From positions 32,980,866 through 33,044,865 of the forward strand of contig CAIIXF020000001.1 of the NCBI GenBank assembly GCA_903813345.2: a stretch of DNA of 64,000 bases, written 5' to 3'. Positions 24,066 through 36,032 of the stretch are shown here, in pieces. A program made the position numbers and the translations under genes. This DNA is from Owenia fusiformis (taxonomy: Eukaryota > Annelida > Polychaeta > Sabellida > Oweniidae). The notes below the pieces were generated by a model. It did not search any database, was not told where the DNA came from, and saw only the letters and a program-made list of their open reading frames with translations. Position 1 is the first letter of the stretch; each line of letters begins with the position of its first letter.

Positions 24066-25416
24066 TCAATCAACAAGGCATTAACATGACAAAATGTCAC
24101 CACCTAAAACAATTTGGTCAATTTAAAGCAAGTTGGAAAATATCTTTTGACCTAAGAAGAACTTCTGAGAACATGTGGATGATTTTGAAAAAAAATTAGT
24201 CTATTTGAAGCAAGTTGAAAAAGACCTTTTTGACCTTGAGAAGGTCATTGAAGGTCAAAGGTCAAATCTAAAGTCAGATTTGAACTTCTGAGAACTTGTA
24301 AAGTCAAATTTGAACTTCTGAAAAGATGTAGATGATTTTGAAAAAAAAATTAGGTCAATTTGAAGCAAGTTGAAAACATACCTTTTTTGACCTTGAAAAG
24401 GTCATTAAAGGTCAAATGTCAAATCTAAAGTCAGATTTGAATTTCTGAGAACATGTAGATGATTTTGAAAAAAAAATTTAGTCAATTTGAAGCAAGATGA
24501 AAAAATACCTTTTTGACCTTTTTTGACATTGAGAAGGTCATTGAAGGTCAAATGTCAAATCTAAAGTCAGATTTTAATTTCTGAGAACATGTAGATGATT
24601 TTGAAAAAAAAATTTAGTCAATTTGAAGCAAGTTGAAAAAAGACCTTTTTGACCTTTTTTGACTTTGAGAAGGTCATTGAAGGTCAAATGTCAAATCTTA
24701 AGTCAAATCTAAAGTCAGATTTGAATTTCTGAGAACATGTAGATGATTTTGAAAATTTTTTTTATTCAATTTGAAGCAAGTTGAAAATAGACCTTTTTGA
24801 CCTTTTTTGACATTGAGAAGGTCATTGAAGGTCAAATGTCAAATCTTAAGTCAAATCTTAAGTCAGATTTGAATTTCTGAGAACACGTAGATGATTTTGA
24901 AAAAAAAATTTAGTCAATTTGAAACAAGTTGAAAACAGACCTTTTTGACCTTTTTTGACCTTGAGAAGGTCATTGAAGGTCAAATGTCAAATCTAAAGTC
25001 AGATTTGAAGGTCAAATGTCAAATCTAAAGTCAAATCTAAAGTCAGATTTGAATTTCTGAGAACATGTAGATGATTTTGAAAAAAAATTTAGTCAATGTG
25101 AAGCAAGTTGAAAAAAGACCTTTTTGACCTTGAGAAGGTCATTGAAGGTCAAATGTCAAATCTAAAGTCAGATTTGAACTTCTGAGAGCATGTAGATGAT
25201 TTAGAAAAAAATTGAAGTCATTCTAAACAGTATTTGTTAAGTTATAGGAAGTTATAAGAAATTGTTACAGACGCCGGACGCCAGACGCCGGACGCCAACC
25301 ACCAACCGCCGTCGCAAAAAAACGGAGACCATAACAATATGTCACCACTTTTGGTGGTGACATAAAAAAAACGGAGACCATAACAATATGTCACCACTTT
25401 TGGTGGTGACATAAAA
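24066..25416 (+). mobile_element. Family E element with ~9-unit tandem core
   Basis: The 5' motif ATGTCACCACC (24092) and the 3' hairpin GTCACCACTTTTGGTGGTGAC bound a tandem core of about nine units (roughly 110-150 bp). Units contain GACCTTGAGAAGGTCATTGA, GTCAGATTTGAATTTCTGA and ATGTAGATGATTTTGAAAAA. A GACGCCGGACGCC tract precedes the end. The last 45 bp, including the hairpin, are duplicated in tandem (25325-25415). It sits in SLC20 intron 2. Confidence 0.85.
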
Positions 25417-25739
25417 ACTATCTGGTAAAAACTTAGCCGAGCATACAGTAATGATCGCTAAAATGAGCTAAGAATCTAACTAAACAACATATTATACAAG
25501 ATATACTTGCTCATGACTGTCTAACTTTCAGCAACCAGATGTTACTTTTAACATGTACAGATAAAATATTTGCATACAAATCAATCTCTTTCTTGGTAAA
25601 AATGATGAAAATAACAATTTCCTCTGATGGAAGTAAATCCATTTTGTTATAAGGACGTAACTGACGTAAAAATTTGAGGGACAAAAAATCGAAAAAATAC
25701 TACAGCACTGGTTTTAACATTGTGAGCACAAAAATCACA

Positions 25740-25870
25740 GAAATGTTAGATGAACAAAAAATTACAAAATAGTATAAAATTGTAAAATGTTGCACAAAAA
25801 GTTACAAAATTGTAGAATGTTGCACAAAAAGAACAAAACTGTTAAATGTTGCACAAAAAAGAACAAAATC
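25740..25870. repeat. Short tandem repeat, ~32-bp unit
   Basis: Three to four copies of AAATTGTAGAATGTTGCACA plus AAAAGTTACA-like sequence. Intronic, non-coding. Confidence 0.7.
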
Positions 25871-25908
25871 ATCTATACAAAATCATGAGAAAAGTAATGC
25901 TGCTGTAC

Positions 25909-26010
25909 CTGTTAGTGCTGACACCTGGCCCACCATCAGCAGTTCTGTTTGGTTACGATACAGTTCTACATCAATGATGCCTTTACGTATAGTATCGGAT
26001 ACTCGATATC
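25909..26010 (-). CDS. SLC20: Sodium/phosphate cotransporter SLC20 (PiT), coding exon 2
   Basis: This 102-bp minus-strand exon encodes YRVSDTIRKGIIDVELYRNQ followed by TELLMVGQVSALT. It corresponds to the loop after transmembrane helix 2 and the start of helix 3 in animal PiT proteins, where VS(D/E)TIRKG(I/L)IDVE is a strongly conserved run. The acceptor TTCCTTTCAG|GA and donor ACAG|GTACAG are canonical. Phase 1 at both ends joins exon 1 (ATA G|GA) and exon 3 (ACA G|GT) without a break. A truncated family C element begins about 45 bp upstream of the acceptor, so most of the flanking intron is transposon-derived. Confidence 0.96.
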
Positions 26011-26054
26011 CTGAAAGGAATAAAATGAAATCATTATAACCACTACATAAATTG

Positions 26055-26302
26055 AGATTATAAAATGACTTTGACTTTTTGATGTCAAAATCCGCAATTT
26101 CTCGGAAACCGGGTAAACTTGGGAAATGGCGATGATATGTCAAATAGGCATTATGGATATACATAAAATGAATGTGGATATGACTCAATCCAAATAGCAG
26201 TTTTAATTTGTGCGGCCAATGTTGACAGACGGACGGACCAACGGACGGACGGACCAACGGACGGACGCCTGGTCGATCCCATAGGCTCACCGTGTGAGCC
26301 AA
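26055..26302 (+). mobile_element. Family C element, 3' fragment
   Basis: The segment carries CGGAAACCGGG, GGAAATGGCGATGATA, a (GGAC)n tract at 26227-26268 and the terminal hairpin GGCTCAC-CGT-GTGAGCC. The 5' three quarters of the element are missing. It lies directly upstream of SLC20 exon 2. Confidence 0.8.
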
Positions 26303-28542
26303 AAATCGCACACACATAAATGCTGGCCAAATTTGTAAAATAGCCACCTACTACCCAAAATGTCATTAGACAGTATACAATCCTTACGAGTATTCACATA
26401 TCAAATATGAACATGCTCTATTACTTTTTGAATTATAATAAAAATTATAAAATAACACACATAAAAATGGTGGCCATTTTTCCAAATGGCCGACTACTCC
26501 CCAACATTTTATTAGACAATGTGCCATGCTTAAAGTATTCATATATCAGAGGTGGCGTTAACGCAATTTTTTACGTTTTTTTACTCACATTTTTGCAAAT
26601 CTGACGCAAATATTCATTGTCTACAGAGTCTTTCTGACGCACGTTTGTTTCACATGCAAAATCCCCGCTTGGTACTTGGTTAAATTGATCCCTATACGTG
26701 AAAATACGTGATTGATCAAATTTTTAATTTTGCTAATTCCGGAAATCTAACATTTCGTTCAGCGCAATCGAGCCTCCTTCCTCTACCGATCATTTTCTCA
26801 TTTCGGTATTTCATATAATTTTTAAAGCCCTGTGTTCAGATTCAATGATAAACTTGAAAACATTGATCGATCCCTCGATTCGTTTATCTCGTGAAGCACG
26901 TTGCTCTAGGGGGCGTATCAAAAATGCAATAAAACGAACATAACATTGAACAATAATTTATTAATTTCATACTCCCTTCTAAGGATTTTAGTGATCGTAT
27001 ATTTATCTAAATTACCGTATAAAATCTTCCCTTGAATGTTCACACACTAGATTTACGAACCTTTAGTTTCCTTCGCAAGTTCGCAAAATTCCTTCGTTAA
27101 GTTAGCAAGTTTCCTTGAGCCATCCCCTTCATCAGCATGCGCAGATGTAATGCGCAGTAGGTTTATCAATGATGCTCACAGTGACCGATCTATCGTAAGT
27201 TTTCACCAAGTATTTTCAATTAACTCCCTCAAGTTAAGATCTTCGATTCACTAGATCTGAAGCTGATCCTATGAAGATAGGTAATGGGCACATGAAAATC
27301 CAGTCGATCGCACATTAAGGGGGGTAATAATGATGATAAATTAGGTATGAGAACAAATCTACTTTCGGTTTCATTTGATCAGCTATAATTACCGTATTCA
27401 ATTTAAATGATGCCCAGTATTGTGGTCGGTCTTATATTGCCGTTTTAGACTTTGGAATGATTGCAAAAATGTTGAATTTCAACATGAAACGCTTTGACCC
27501 CAATTTGTGTAACTCCACACAGGGAGAAACTCCTCTCCCACTCCATTCACACCCATGACTCGCTGGACCAGATAATCAGATGATTAATAGTGACATTTTT
27601 CTTGCAATTGCCTAATTAATTAATTGTTAGTTGTTATGTGCTAAAAGAGTACAATAAAAGGTATGCACAAAATCAAAAAATAGATTTTGTATGTGGTTTC
27701 TACATTTTGTATGCATTTTTACTCAAGAAAAACACTTTTATAGCTTTGACTCAAGTTTTTTTCTTGTGACTCACTTTTTTGAAACTACCTGAGTCATGAT
27801 GACTCACAAAAATATATGCCTTAACCGCCACCGCTGATATATCCAATATGAACAAAATCGCTCCAATACTTTGAGTTTTAGTAAAAATGTAAAAATGACA
27901 GCCATTTTTTAAAATGGCCACCTACTACTCGAAGTGTCATGAGACAGTGTGCAAGGCTCATCAGTATTCACATATCAAATATGAACAAAATCGCTCCACT
28001 ACTTTTCAAGTTATAGTAAAAAATGTAAAATAACACATGTGTAAATATGGCCCGCCTACTACCCAAAATGTCATTAGACATTGGCCCATGCTTTAAGTAT
28101 TCACATATTAAAATATGAAAAAATCGATCCACTACTTTTTGACTTACAGTAAAAAATGTAAAATGACGTGCAAAGGTAGCCATTTTTCAAGATGGCTGCC
28201 ATGTATTTCTTCTTCTTTTACATTCTAGCTTAAACAATGTCCTATATAACTTTTATACATTTAAAACATATTGCTATAATTACAGTTTTATATGCAGTAC
28301 CTAAATTACTGATAAATTGGCACTAAAATGGCGGCCATTTTGAAAATCAGCTTTCGAGCAGAACTTCTACCCCCATAGGGTATATGTGTACAAAATATGA
28401 ACAAAATCGGGCCAACAGTATTTGAGTTATCGCCCGGACGTACATACATACGGACGTACGTACGTACAGACATACGTACGAACGGACGGACGGTCGGAAG
28501 GAGGCGTTCCCTATATCCCTCCGAACTTTGTTCGATGGGATA
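26303..28542 (+). mobile_element. Family A element split by a hAT
   Basis: The family A core runs from 26303 to 26547 and resumes at 27836. It ends with a GGACGTACATACATACGGAC tract and the terminus CTTTGTTCGATGGGATAA. The 5' end motif is missing. This copy supplies the empty site (AAAATAACACACATAAAAAT) for the 7-kb insertion at 36985-43974. Confidence 0.8.
26548..27835. mobile_element. hAT-like element, 1.3 kb, 8-bp duplication
   Basis: The ends AGAGGTGGCGTTAACGCA and (opposite strand) AGCGGTGGCGGTTAAGGCA are inverted repeats. The flanks CATATATC and GATATATC agree at 7 of 8 bases, and family A sequence continues across the junction. The interior shares GCGAAGCACGT...CTAGGGGG-type sequence with the element at 29016-30002. 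No transposase motif was found. Confidence 0.85.
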
Positions 28543-28699
28543 ATTAATAATATGAATATAAAAGGTATATCCAATCAAACACTTCAACTACCATTTTGAT
28601 ATACTAATCAATCTAATCTGTGCTAGTGATTCCTGGAGTGAGCCTTTTGGTGCATAATAAGCTCTCTCACAAGTATTTGTACAGGGTGTTTCATGATGT

Positions 28700-30390
28700 T
28701 CATCTCCAAAGATAGACTTATAATGTATATCTCACATAAGAATTCCTATTTCATTCTAGACCAAGAGATTTTCATACTAAGAACCACCCCTGAAAATTTG
28801 AAATTGATCCGTCACACAGTTAACCAGAACACATGTAAACAAGACTTTACAGACAAGATTTCAGGATGGAAAATCCAAAATGGCTGCCTTGACATTTACC
28901 CAGAATGTCAAAAAACTAATCTGTTTGTAGATTTTCATACTAAGAATCATTCCTGAAAATATGAAATTGATCTACCAAACGGTTCACCTGAAAACGGGTA
29001 GACAAGACTTTACAGCAGTGTGGCAAATAAGAGGTCGCCAAACGACAAAAACAGGGAGTGAAAAAAATTTGGCGATAGATGTTGCGATCTACCTCGACAA
29101 TTTTGGCAATGGATGTAATCTAACTTCACAGGTTTTATCCCCGACATTTGCTTGGTCTTCTCACAAAAAATCATCGCAAAACAATGTCTAGATCTATCAA
29201 AATATTAGCGAACCAATACGAATTAAAATATTCCTTTTTACACACGAAACCAAATTATAGAACCGCTGCTCTAATTGGCCGAAATACTAAGAATGAAGCG
29301 ATGTCTACCAATCAAAACCATCTTTACATCAATGCTACGATCCCTTTATTTGTTTATCTGGCGAAGCACGTGGCTAGGGGGTGAATCAAAAATGCAACAA
29401 AACAAAACTCAGTTCGAACAAGACATAAGGTCATACTGCATTCTAATAGCATTAGCGATCTTTTTTTTTTTATCTTAAATTAACTCCTAAAACCCTGCCT
29501 TGATTGCTCAACCACTGGGTTTATCAAGATCAGTTCCCGGATTAGTTATCTCTCTCCGTATTACTAGAAAGAGTTCACACGGAGCTTACATTGAGACGGC
29601 CCCTAATTTCTTTTGAGATGCGCAGACGCACTGGGCAGTAGGTCTATCAATGCCGTTCACAGTGACCTCGTCTATCAGAGTTCTCGCTGGGTATTTTTAA
29701 TTATCAAGTAGAGAGATTAAATACACTAGATTTGAAGTTGATCCTATGAAGATAGATACCTGGCACATTAAGAACCAGTCCATCGCATATTTAAAGGTGG
29801 TTACAATGATAAACTGGATATGGAAACAAATCCACTTTTGAGAATAATGAATATTCTTTCCTTTATTTTTACAGTCAAAATTAGGTGAACACAAAATTAA
29901 CTCGACAAAATAATGGCAGGACAGAAATTTTTTTGGCCAGAGTGTTTTTAATGTCTCTGGACAAATTTGGCTACAGCGAAAAAATCCTTATTTGCCAGAC
30001 TGTACAGACAAGATTTTAGGACAGAAAATCCAAAATGGCTGCCTTAACATTTACGCAGAATACAAAAAAACTAATCAGATGTAGATTTTCATGCTAAGAA
30101 TCATCCCTGAAAATTTGAAATTGATCTATCGAACAGTTCACCTAAAAACGCGTAGACAAGACTTTAGAGGCAAGACTTTAAGACGGAAAATCCAAAATGG
30201 CTGCCTTGACATTTACCCAGAATGCCAAAAAACTAATGAGATCTAGATTTTTATACTAAGAATCATTCCTGAAAATTTGAAATTGATCCACCAAACGGTT
30301 CACCTGCAAACGCGCAGACAAGACTTCACAGACAAGATTTTTGGACCAAAAAATCCAAAATGGCCGACAATAAAAAAGTCCTTCTGAGTT
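28700..30390 (+). mobile_element. Family D tandem core, split by an insertion
   Basis: Units of about 175 bp contain AATCATTCCTGAAAATTTGA, GACAAGATTTTAGGAC and CCAAAATGGCTGCCTTGACA. The array is interrupted at 29016-30002. It is the opposite orientation of the array at 62690-64000. Confidence 0.8.
29016..30002. mobile_element. hAT-like element with 5-bp duplication TACAG
   Basis: The ends CAGTGTGGCAAATAAG and CTTATTTGCCAGACTG are inverted repeats (15 of 16 bases). TACAG flanks both sides (29011-29015 and 30003-30007) and occurs once in uninterrupted family D units. A 5-bp duplication with CAG...CTG ends suits the hAT5-type group by recollection. No intact transposase was seen. Confidence 0.88.
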
Positions 30391-32048
30391 TTTGCTGATT
30401 TCTTTTTACAAAATTATCACATATAACTACTGTTAACAATAAAGTAGGCTTTTACAACAAAGTACATCTGAAATTATTTATAAAGCTACTAAATTAGTTA
30501 GTGAGGTAGCACCGAAAAATGTACCCGCTTCTGAACAAATAGAAATTACTTGTTTCTTATGTATTTTTATGTGATACTTCAGAAATTTTTTGTCTGACGC
30601 GCCATATCCGGGGCGAAAGTTGTCAAAATTGGGTTTTTGACCCTAAAAAGGAAAATTACAGGGATTACATTAACATCATTGAATAATTCATTCAGTTAGT
30701 CTTCAATCATCATAATGATTTTATTGAGAGTTGATGAGATCATTTTAAGGTAGTATGCAAACTTTCAATGGTCTGTCACTCGTGGTTGCCATGGAAACCA
30801 CAATTTTTGCTGAGAAAATCCTTAATTTTGGTAAAACCTGTACCTGTACATAATATAGAATGTGAATTATTTTTCAAATCAACAGATATCAGAATATTTT
30901 AGCACTCTAAAAATCACCAGGGCTGTCCAAACATTTGTTTAAAGAGAAAGAATATTGCAATTTATATGACTGGTAAGTGTCAAAGACCATACAATTACAT
31001 AAGTGGTCAAAAGTGGGCGTCGCCCTCATAATAGTAGTTGATTGCCATTCTCTATAAATACAGAGTTTTACTTGACTTTTGAGATACATTTATATTGAAT
31101 TTCTTTGGTTATACTTAATATCAAGCATTTGTACATTTAAGTGTTATAGTTATTGCATGGGGATACAGGGGGGGTAGTAACAGAATTGGGAGGGGGCAGA
31201 GCTTATCAGCCTTAAGTGTAAATCTCATCTACATACATGGTTCTAGATTTCATAGGGTACAGCTTCTGGGTCTTATTATATTCATCTCAATATATAAGAT
31301 ATAAGAATTTACATGGTTGGTAAGTGTCAAAGACCATAGAATTACACATGTGATCAAAAGTGGGCGTCGCCCTAATCATAGTATATGGTTCATTCTCTAT
31401 AAATACAGAGTTTAACTTGACTTTTGAAGTACATTTACTTAAAAACATCTTTGATTTATACTTAATGTCATTTCTGGTAAGTTATATATATACATCTAAT
31501 TGTAATAGTTATTGTCTGGGGTGGAGGATGGGGAGGGGAGAGTAACAGAATTGGAAATGGGCAGAGCTAATAAGCCTTAAATGTAAATCTCATTTATTTA
31601 GTTCTGGATTTCAAGGGGTGCATCTTCTGGTTCTTCTTCACATTCATCTCAATATATGGGATATTCCAATTTACATGATTGGTAAGTGTCAAAGACCATA
31701 CAATTACATAAGTGATCAAAAGTGGGGGTTGCTCTATCTACAATAGTAGATAATTCATTCTCTATGAATATGGAGTTTAACTTGACTTTAAGATTTATTT
31801 GTTAAATTAAAACTTCTTTGATTACATTTAGTATTGTAATAGTTATTCCCTGTGGGGGGGGGGGCAAGGGGGGTAGTAGCAGAAATGGGAGGGGGCAGAG
31901 CCAATGGCCAGTCAGTCTTACTCTTAAGTATTAATATCATAGTCTGATCATTTTCATTCACCTCCCGATGTTAATATATTAACAATATCATGTGGGAGAA
32001 TATACCACTACACTTGCAGATTTGAGAGTCATTCAGTTGAGTGTATTT

Positions 32049-33065
32049 TTATGGCGCTCCACCTTTGCCTTTTAAAAAGGTGCTATTGCCCCTTCTGCAT
32101 GGCACTTCATCTGTGAATGTGTGAAGTGCTAGGAAGGCTGCATTTATGTCAGGGTCTATATTGGAGGAAATACCACTGACATCAGTCTTCATTTGTTTCC
32201 AACTCAAGTATCCAGCAGCACACTTTGCTGGGTATTTGCTTTTTGTTTTCATCATCATACAAGAACTAATTCTAATCTTTAGGGACTCGTGTTTTTCTAC
32301 CTTAAATAGGGCAAGGTGTCCCTCCCCTCTTCCAGGTTCCTTTATAGAATTTTTGATGTAATTATCACATACAAAAACTAATCAATCTGCATTGTAGAAT
32401 CTTGAAACAGTCTCCGCCAGATCCAGAAACAAAACTACCTTTCAAGTTGAATTATGATTTGGGATAGTTGGGGTTTGTTTTCCTTATGACTTGTATACAT
32501 TTAGAAGTTTTCTTTTTCTTGCTGGGTTCTATTACAAATTTTGGTCCTTTCCCTTTGGCACTTGTGGGTACATTTTCATGCATAGGGATGCGTTTCTCTG
32601 TTCTTGCAAGAAGTCCAGTCAGTGTTCCTAGAGCCCAAGGCACAGGGCTCAATAGGAACTGCAGGAGACATTCTAGGCTAATTTTATGTTCTTAAGCAAG
32701 ATCGAAGCTGTTCAAAGATGTTTCATTCAGAATGTATTTGTATAAGCTTGTTCTGAATACTTTTTTACTGTCACTGTTGCTGCTGTAGTTTGCTGCTATA
32801 GTTTTCAATTTCATGTTTTATTAGATCATGAAATCTTTTTTTCAACTAATCTCAGATGGTATCTCTTCATGCAATTTCCCCTTTTGACTAAAATTAGATG
32901 AGATCTGCGGCGACATCATTTGGCACAGATTTTCCTTATGATACACTGTAGAGATGACCTTCATCCTCAATGGTAAATGGATCAAGGAAGTCTTTGATTG
33001 CAGTTTTTGTCATCTTTATGTCTTTTTCTATACTTGCTATTTGTGCCTTTCCAAGGTCATTATGG
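32049..33065 (-). pseudogene. Decayed gene carried by the foldback element
   Basis: The minus strand holds protein-like fragments interrupted by stops and frameshifts. In order: ASIEKDIKMTKTAIKDFLDP then FTIEDEGHLYSVS*GKSVP and NDVAADLI; ISLECLLQFLLSPVPWALG then TLTGLLARTEKR; and DINAAFLALHTFTDEV ... STFLKGKGGAP. The order and motifs (NPF..L..I.SG...P..VA.DL; L.E.L..EL..VP.AL...G.L..T.K; FHALTGCD..S.F.GKGK) recall a repeat-associated protein family common in marine invertebrate genomes, which I remember as uncharacterised. That match is from memory. It cannot be expressed as one protein here. Whether it encodes the mobility function of the element is unknown. Confidence 0.55.
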
Positions 33066-33726
33066 GTGTCACACTCATCTCATCTCTAGATAATCTTCCT
33101 AAGTTGGTCTTATGAAGGACTGTCTGATTGTTGTAACCATCTCATCCATATAAAGCACTTATTGTCTGTATGGCCCATTTTGCAAATCCTCGTAGTGAAC
33201 CACCAGATGGACTTGAATGGAAACTAAATGACTCCATATCTTTCCAGTGGGTATTGACTGATATTCTCATACAAGAGATTGGTGATATAGCAACACCAGA
33301 TGAATCAGAAAACTCCAGAAGATGTACCCTATGAAATCCAGAATTAAAAAGATGAGATTTATACTTAAGGCAGATTAGATCTACACATTCTAATTCTGTT
33401 ACTACTCACCCCGCCCCAATGTAAAAAACTATAATACTTACACAGATGTATTTACCAGAAATGCTTGACATAAATTATAATAACAGCAGTTCAGTATAAC
33501 TATGAATGTATCTCAAAAGTCAAGTTCAATTTTGTATTTATACAAAGAACCAATCATCTACTATTGTTAGGGTGACACTCCTTTTGATCATTTATAAATA
33601 TGTAATTGTATGGTGTTTGACAAATCCTGTAAATTGTAATATCCCATATATTGAGATGAATATGAAGAAGACCCAGACGATGTGCCCCATGAAATCCAGA
33701 ACTATGCAGATGAGATTTATACTTAA

Positions 33727-34420
33727 CCTTTAGTGTGCTGCCGGCGGACTCGTCCGCCGAGACTAAAATGTCTCTCACAACTGCCGGCGGACCCGTACGC
33801 CCGATTTCAAACTTTTAAAAACTTTACTTTTTCGCGCCATTCGTATTGTCCAATTAGATTGCCCGATTTATTCAGTGCCTAACATGACTTCCTGTTGACC
33901 TAGAATGGCGATATTTCGAAAAATAATTCTCAATTCAACAATTTAAACAGTGTTTTAGTCGTTTTTAGTGAACAAATCGTACAAAATGGCGGACAAATAC
34001 GATCACAACGCAAATGTGGAGGAAATGGATTACGATTTCGAGCTCTTTAGGCTCTTGGAAGCCGATTATGGTCATCGAAAATAGAAACTAGAATATTTTC
34101 TGAATTGAAAATTGAACATTCGATCGCTGCAAATTCAGATTTGGATTCTGACCAGACGAAGGGGCGGAGCAGCGGATTCCGGAGGAGTATTCATGGTATA
34201 TTTATGCCCAGTCGTGTTAATGTACGAAAAAAATTCACGAGAACATTTTTTTCATGAACCAGGCCACTGTATCTTCCCTTAGTGAAGATTTTATCCAGAT
34301 TCATTCAGTAGTTATTGAGATATTAATTATTTAGTCCAGGCATATCATTTTTTTGCGCTTTTTGAAAAATAAGCCAGTTGCGTGGGATATATTTGCTGTA
34401 ATAAGGCAGCATGGTAAAGG
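33727..34420 (+). mobile_element. Non-autonomous piggyBac element, 694 bp
   Basis: Ends CCTTTAGTGTGCTGCC and GGCAGCATGGTAAAGG are inverted repeats (13 of 16 bases) of the CCYTT...TGCTGCC type. Perfect TTAA duplications flank it (33723-33726, 34421-34424), the exact target of piggyBac transposases. An empty paralogue of the site (TTTATACTTAAGGGTGATTA) is at 34767-34787. Near the left end it has a doubled TGCCGGCGGAC motif as subterminal repeat. Confidence 0.96.
33984..34085 (+). pseudogene. piggyBac transposase N-terminal remnant
   Basis: A short open frame begins ATGGCGGACAAATACGATCA, reads MADKYDHNANVEEMDYDFEL, and stops after 33 codons. Acidic N-termini are typical of piggyBac transposases, and the position just inside the left end suits a retained 5' fragment after internal deletion. 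No DDD catalytic region is present. Confidence 0.5.
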
Positions 34421-35740
34421 TTAAGGCTGATTACCTCTGCCCACTCCCTATTCTGTTACTACTCTCCCCCATCCTCCCCCAGGCAAGAACTATTACAATT
34501 AGATGTGCATTACTAACCAGAAATGCTTGTAATTAAGTATAATCAAAGAAGTTGTAATGTAAATGTATCTCAAAAGTCAACTTAGACTCTGTATTTATAG
34601 AGAATGAATCTATGATAAGGGCGACGCCCACTTTTGATCACTTGAGTAATTCTATGGTCTTTATACTTACCAATCATGCAGAATTATAATATCCTATATA
34701 TTCAGATGAATGTGAAGAAGACCCAGAAGATGTACCCCATGAAATCCAGAACTATGTAGATGAGATTTATACTTAAGGGTGATTAGCTTTGCCCTCTTCC
34801 AATTCTGTTACCCCCCCCCCCAATGCAATAAGTATAACACTTACATGTACATTATTTACCAAAAAATGCTTCATATTTAGTATAACCAAAGAACATCATT
34901 ATAAATGTATCTCAAAAGTCAAGTAAAACTCTGTATTTTTAGAGAATGGCAATCATCTACTATGATAAGGGCGACGCCCACTTTTGATCACTTATGTAAT
35001 TGTATGGTCTTTGACACTCCCCAGTTATGTTAATTGCAATATCCTTTATATTTAAATAAATGTTTGAACTGCCCTGGTAATTTTGAAAATGCTAAAATAT
35101 TCTGATATCTGTTGATTTGAAAAATAATCCACATTCTATATTATGTACAGGTACAGGTTTTACCAAAATTAAGGATTTTCTCAGCAAAAATTGTGGTTTC
35201 CATGGCAACCACGAGTGACAGACCATTGAAACTTTGCATACTACCTTAAAATGATCTCATCAACTCTCGATAAAATTATTATGATGATTGAAGACCAACT
35301 GAATGAATTATTCAATGATGATAATGTACCCCCTGTAATTTTCCTTTTTAGGGTCAAAAACCCAATTTTGACAACTTTCGCCCCGGATACGGCGCATCAG
35401 ACAAAAATTTTCTGAAGTATCACATAAAAATACATAAGAAACAAGTAATTTTAATTTGTTCAGAAGCGGGTACATTTTTCGGTGCTACCTCACTAACTAA
35501 ATTATAAGTTAAAGTATGAAACGAATGACCAATATCAGTGTAATATTGGCAATATTAATGCCGATCGTCAGTGTAAGAAAAGCGAGAGACTAAATATGTG
35601 AATTGTGTCTTTGTTAACATATAAAACCTAAAACCATTGACACATTCTCAAACTAGACTATCTTCCTTAACTTCGAGCCAAATTATTATCCACAACGTGA
35701 CTTATAAGTAGGTGTAAATCGGGAAATAAAAAAATCTTAC

Positions 35741-35771
35741 CGAAACCAAGTCCCAGAGGAAGTTCCGCCAT
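35741..35771 (-). CDS. Candidate alternative first exon of SLC20
   Basis: On the minus strand, TATCATGGCGG opens a frame reading MAELPLGLGF and reaches a strong donor TTCG|GTAAGAT after 31 bases. The donor is phase 1 (TTC G|), the same phase as exon 1, so splicing to exon 2 would give MAELPLGLGFG-YRVSDTIRKG in frame. It lies in unique sequence in intron 1, about 260 bp downstream of exon 1. The product would lack the first two membrane helices and the [10 protein letters not shown] motif. It could also be a chance ATG plus donor; one in three donors would keep frame. Confidence 0.35.
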
Positions 35772-36032
35772 GATACACCGACGATACGTCTGTGTAATTA
35801 GGTGGGTAGCAGTGTATGTGGTGGGGACATAATAAAAAGTTTAAATGTTACAAATGGTTTGCATTTGAACGCTATATTACATACGAAATCTGGAGATTTT
35901 TGACTAATATCCTTCGTTATGTAACAACCTGTATTTTTATTTAGAAGTACAAGTTTATGTACAAGTTGACCAGATAACTTATATCAAAAGCTCTCTATGA
36001 ATATGTTTTCTTTTGATGAATAATAAACTCAC

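Larger units (their letters stand above)
30496..35498. mobile_element. 5-kb foldback DNA transposon
   Basis: The left end AGTTAGTGAGGTAGCACCG is repeated inverted at the right end. Near-identity continues inward for at least 600 bp (30496-31090 with 34890-35498). The arms then extend as arrays of about 350-bp units carrying AAGTGTCAAAGACCATA and AAAGTGGGCGTCGCCCT. The 5-bp flank AAATT is present on both sides (30491-30495, 35499-35503) as a likely target duplication. The centre holds a decayed gene (32049-33065, minus) and a piggyBac derivative (33727-34420). Poly-G and poly-C runs at 31850-31862 and 34811-34823 are symmetric features of the arms. It occupies SLC20 intron 1. Confidence 0.85.
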
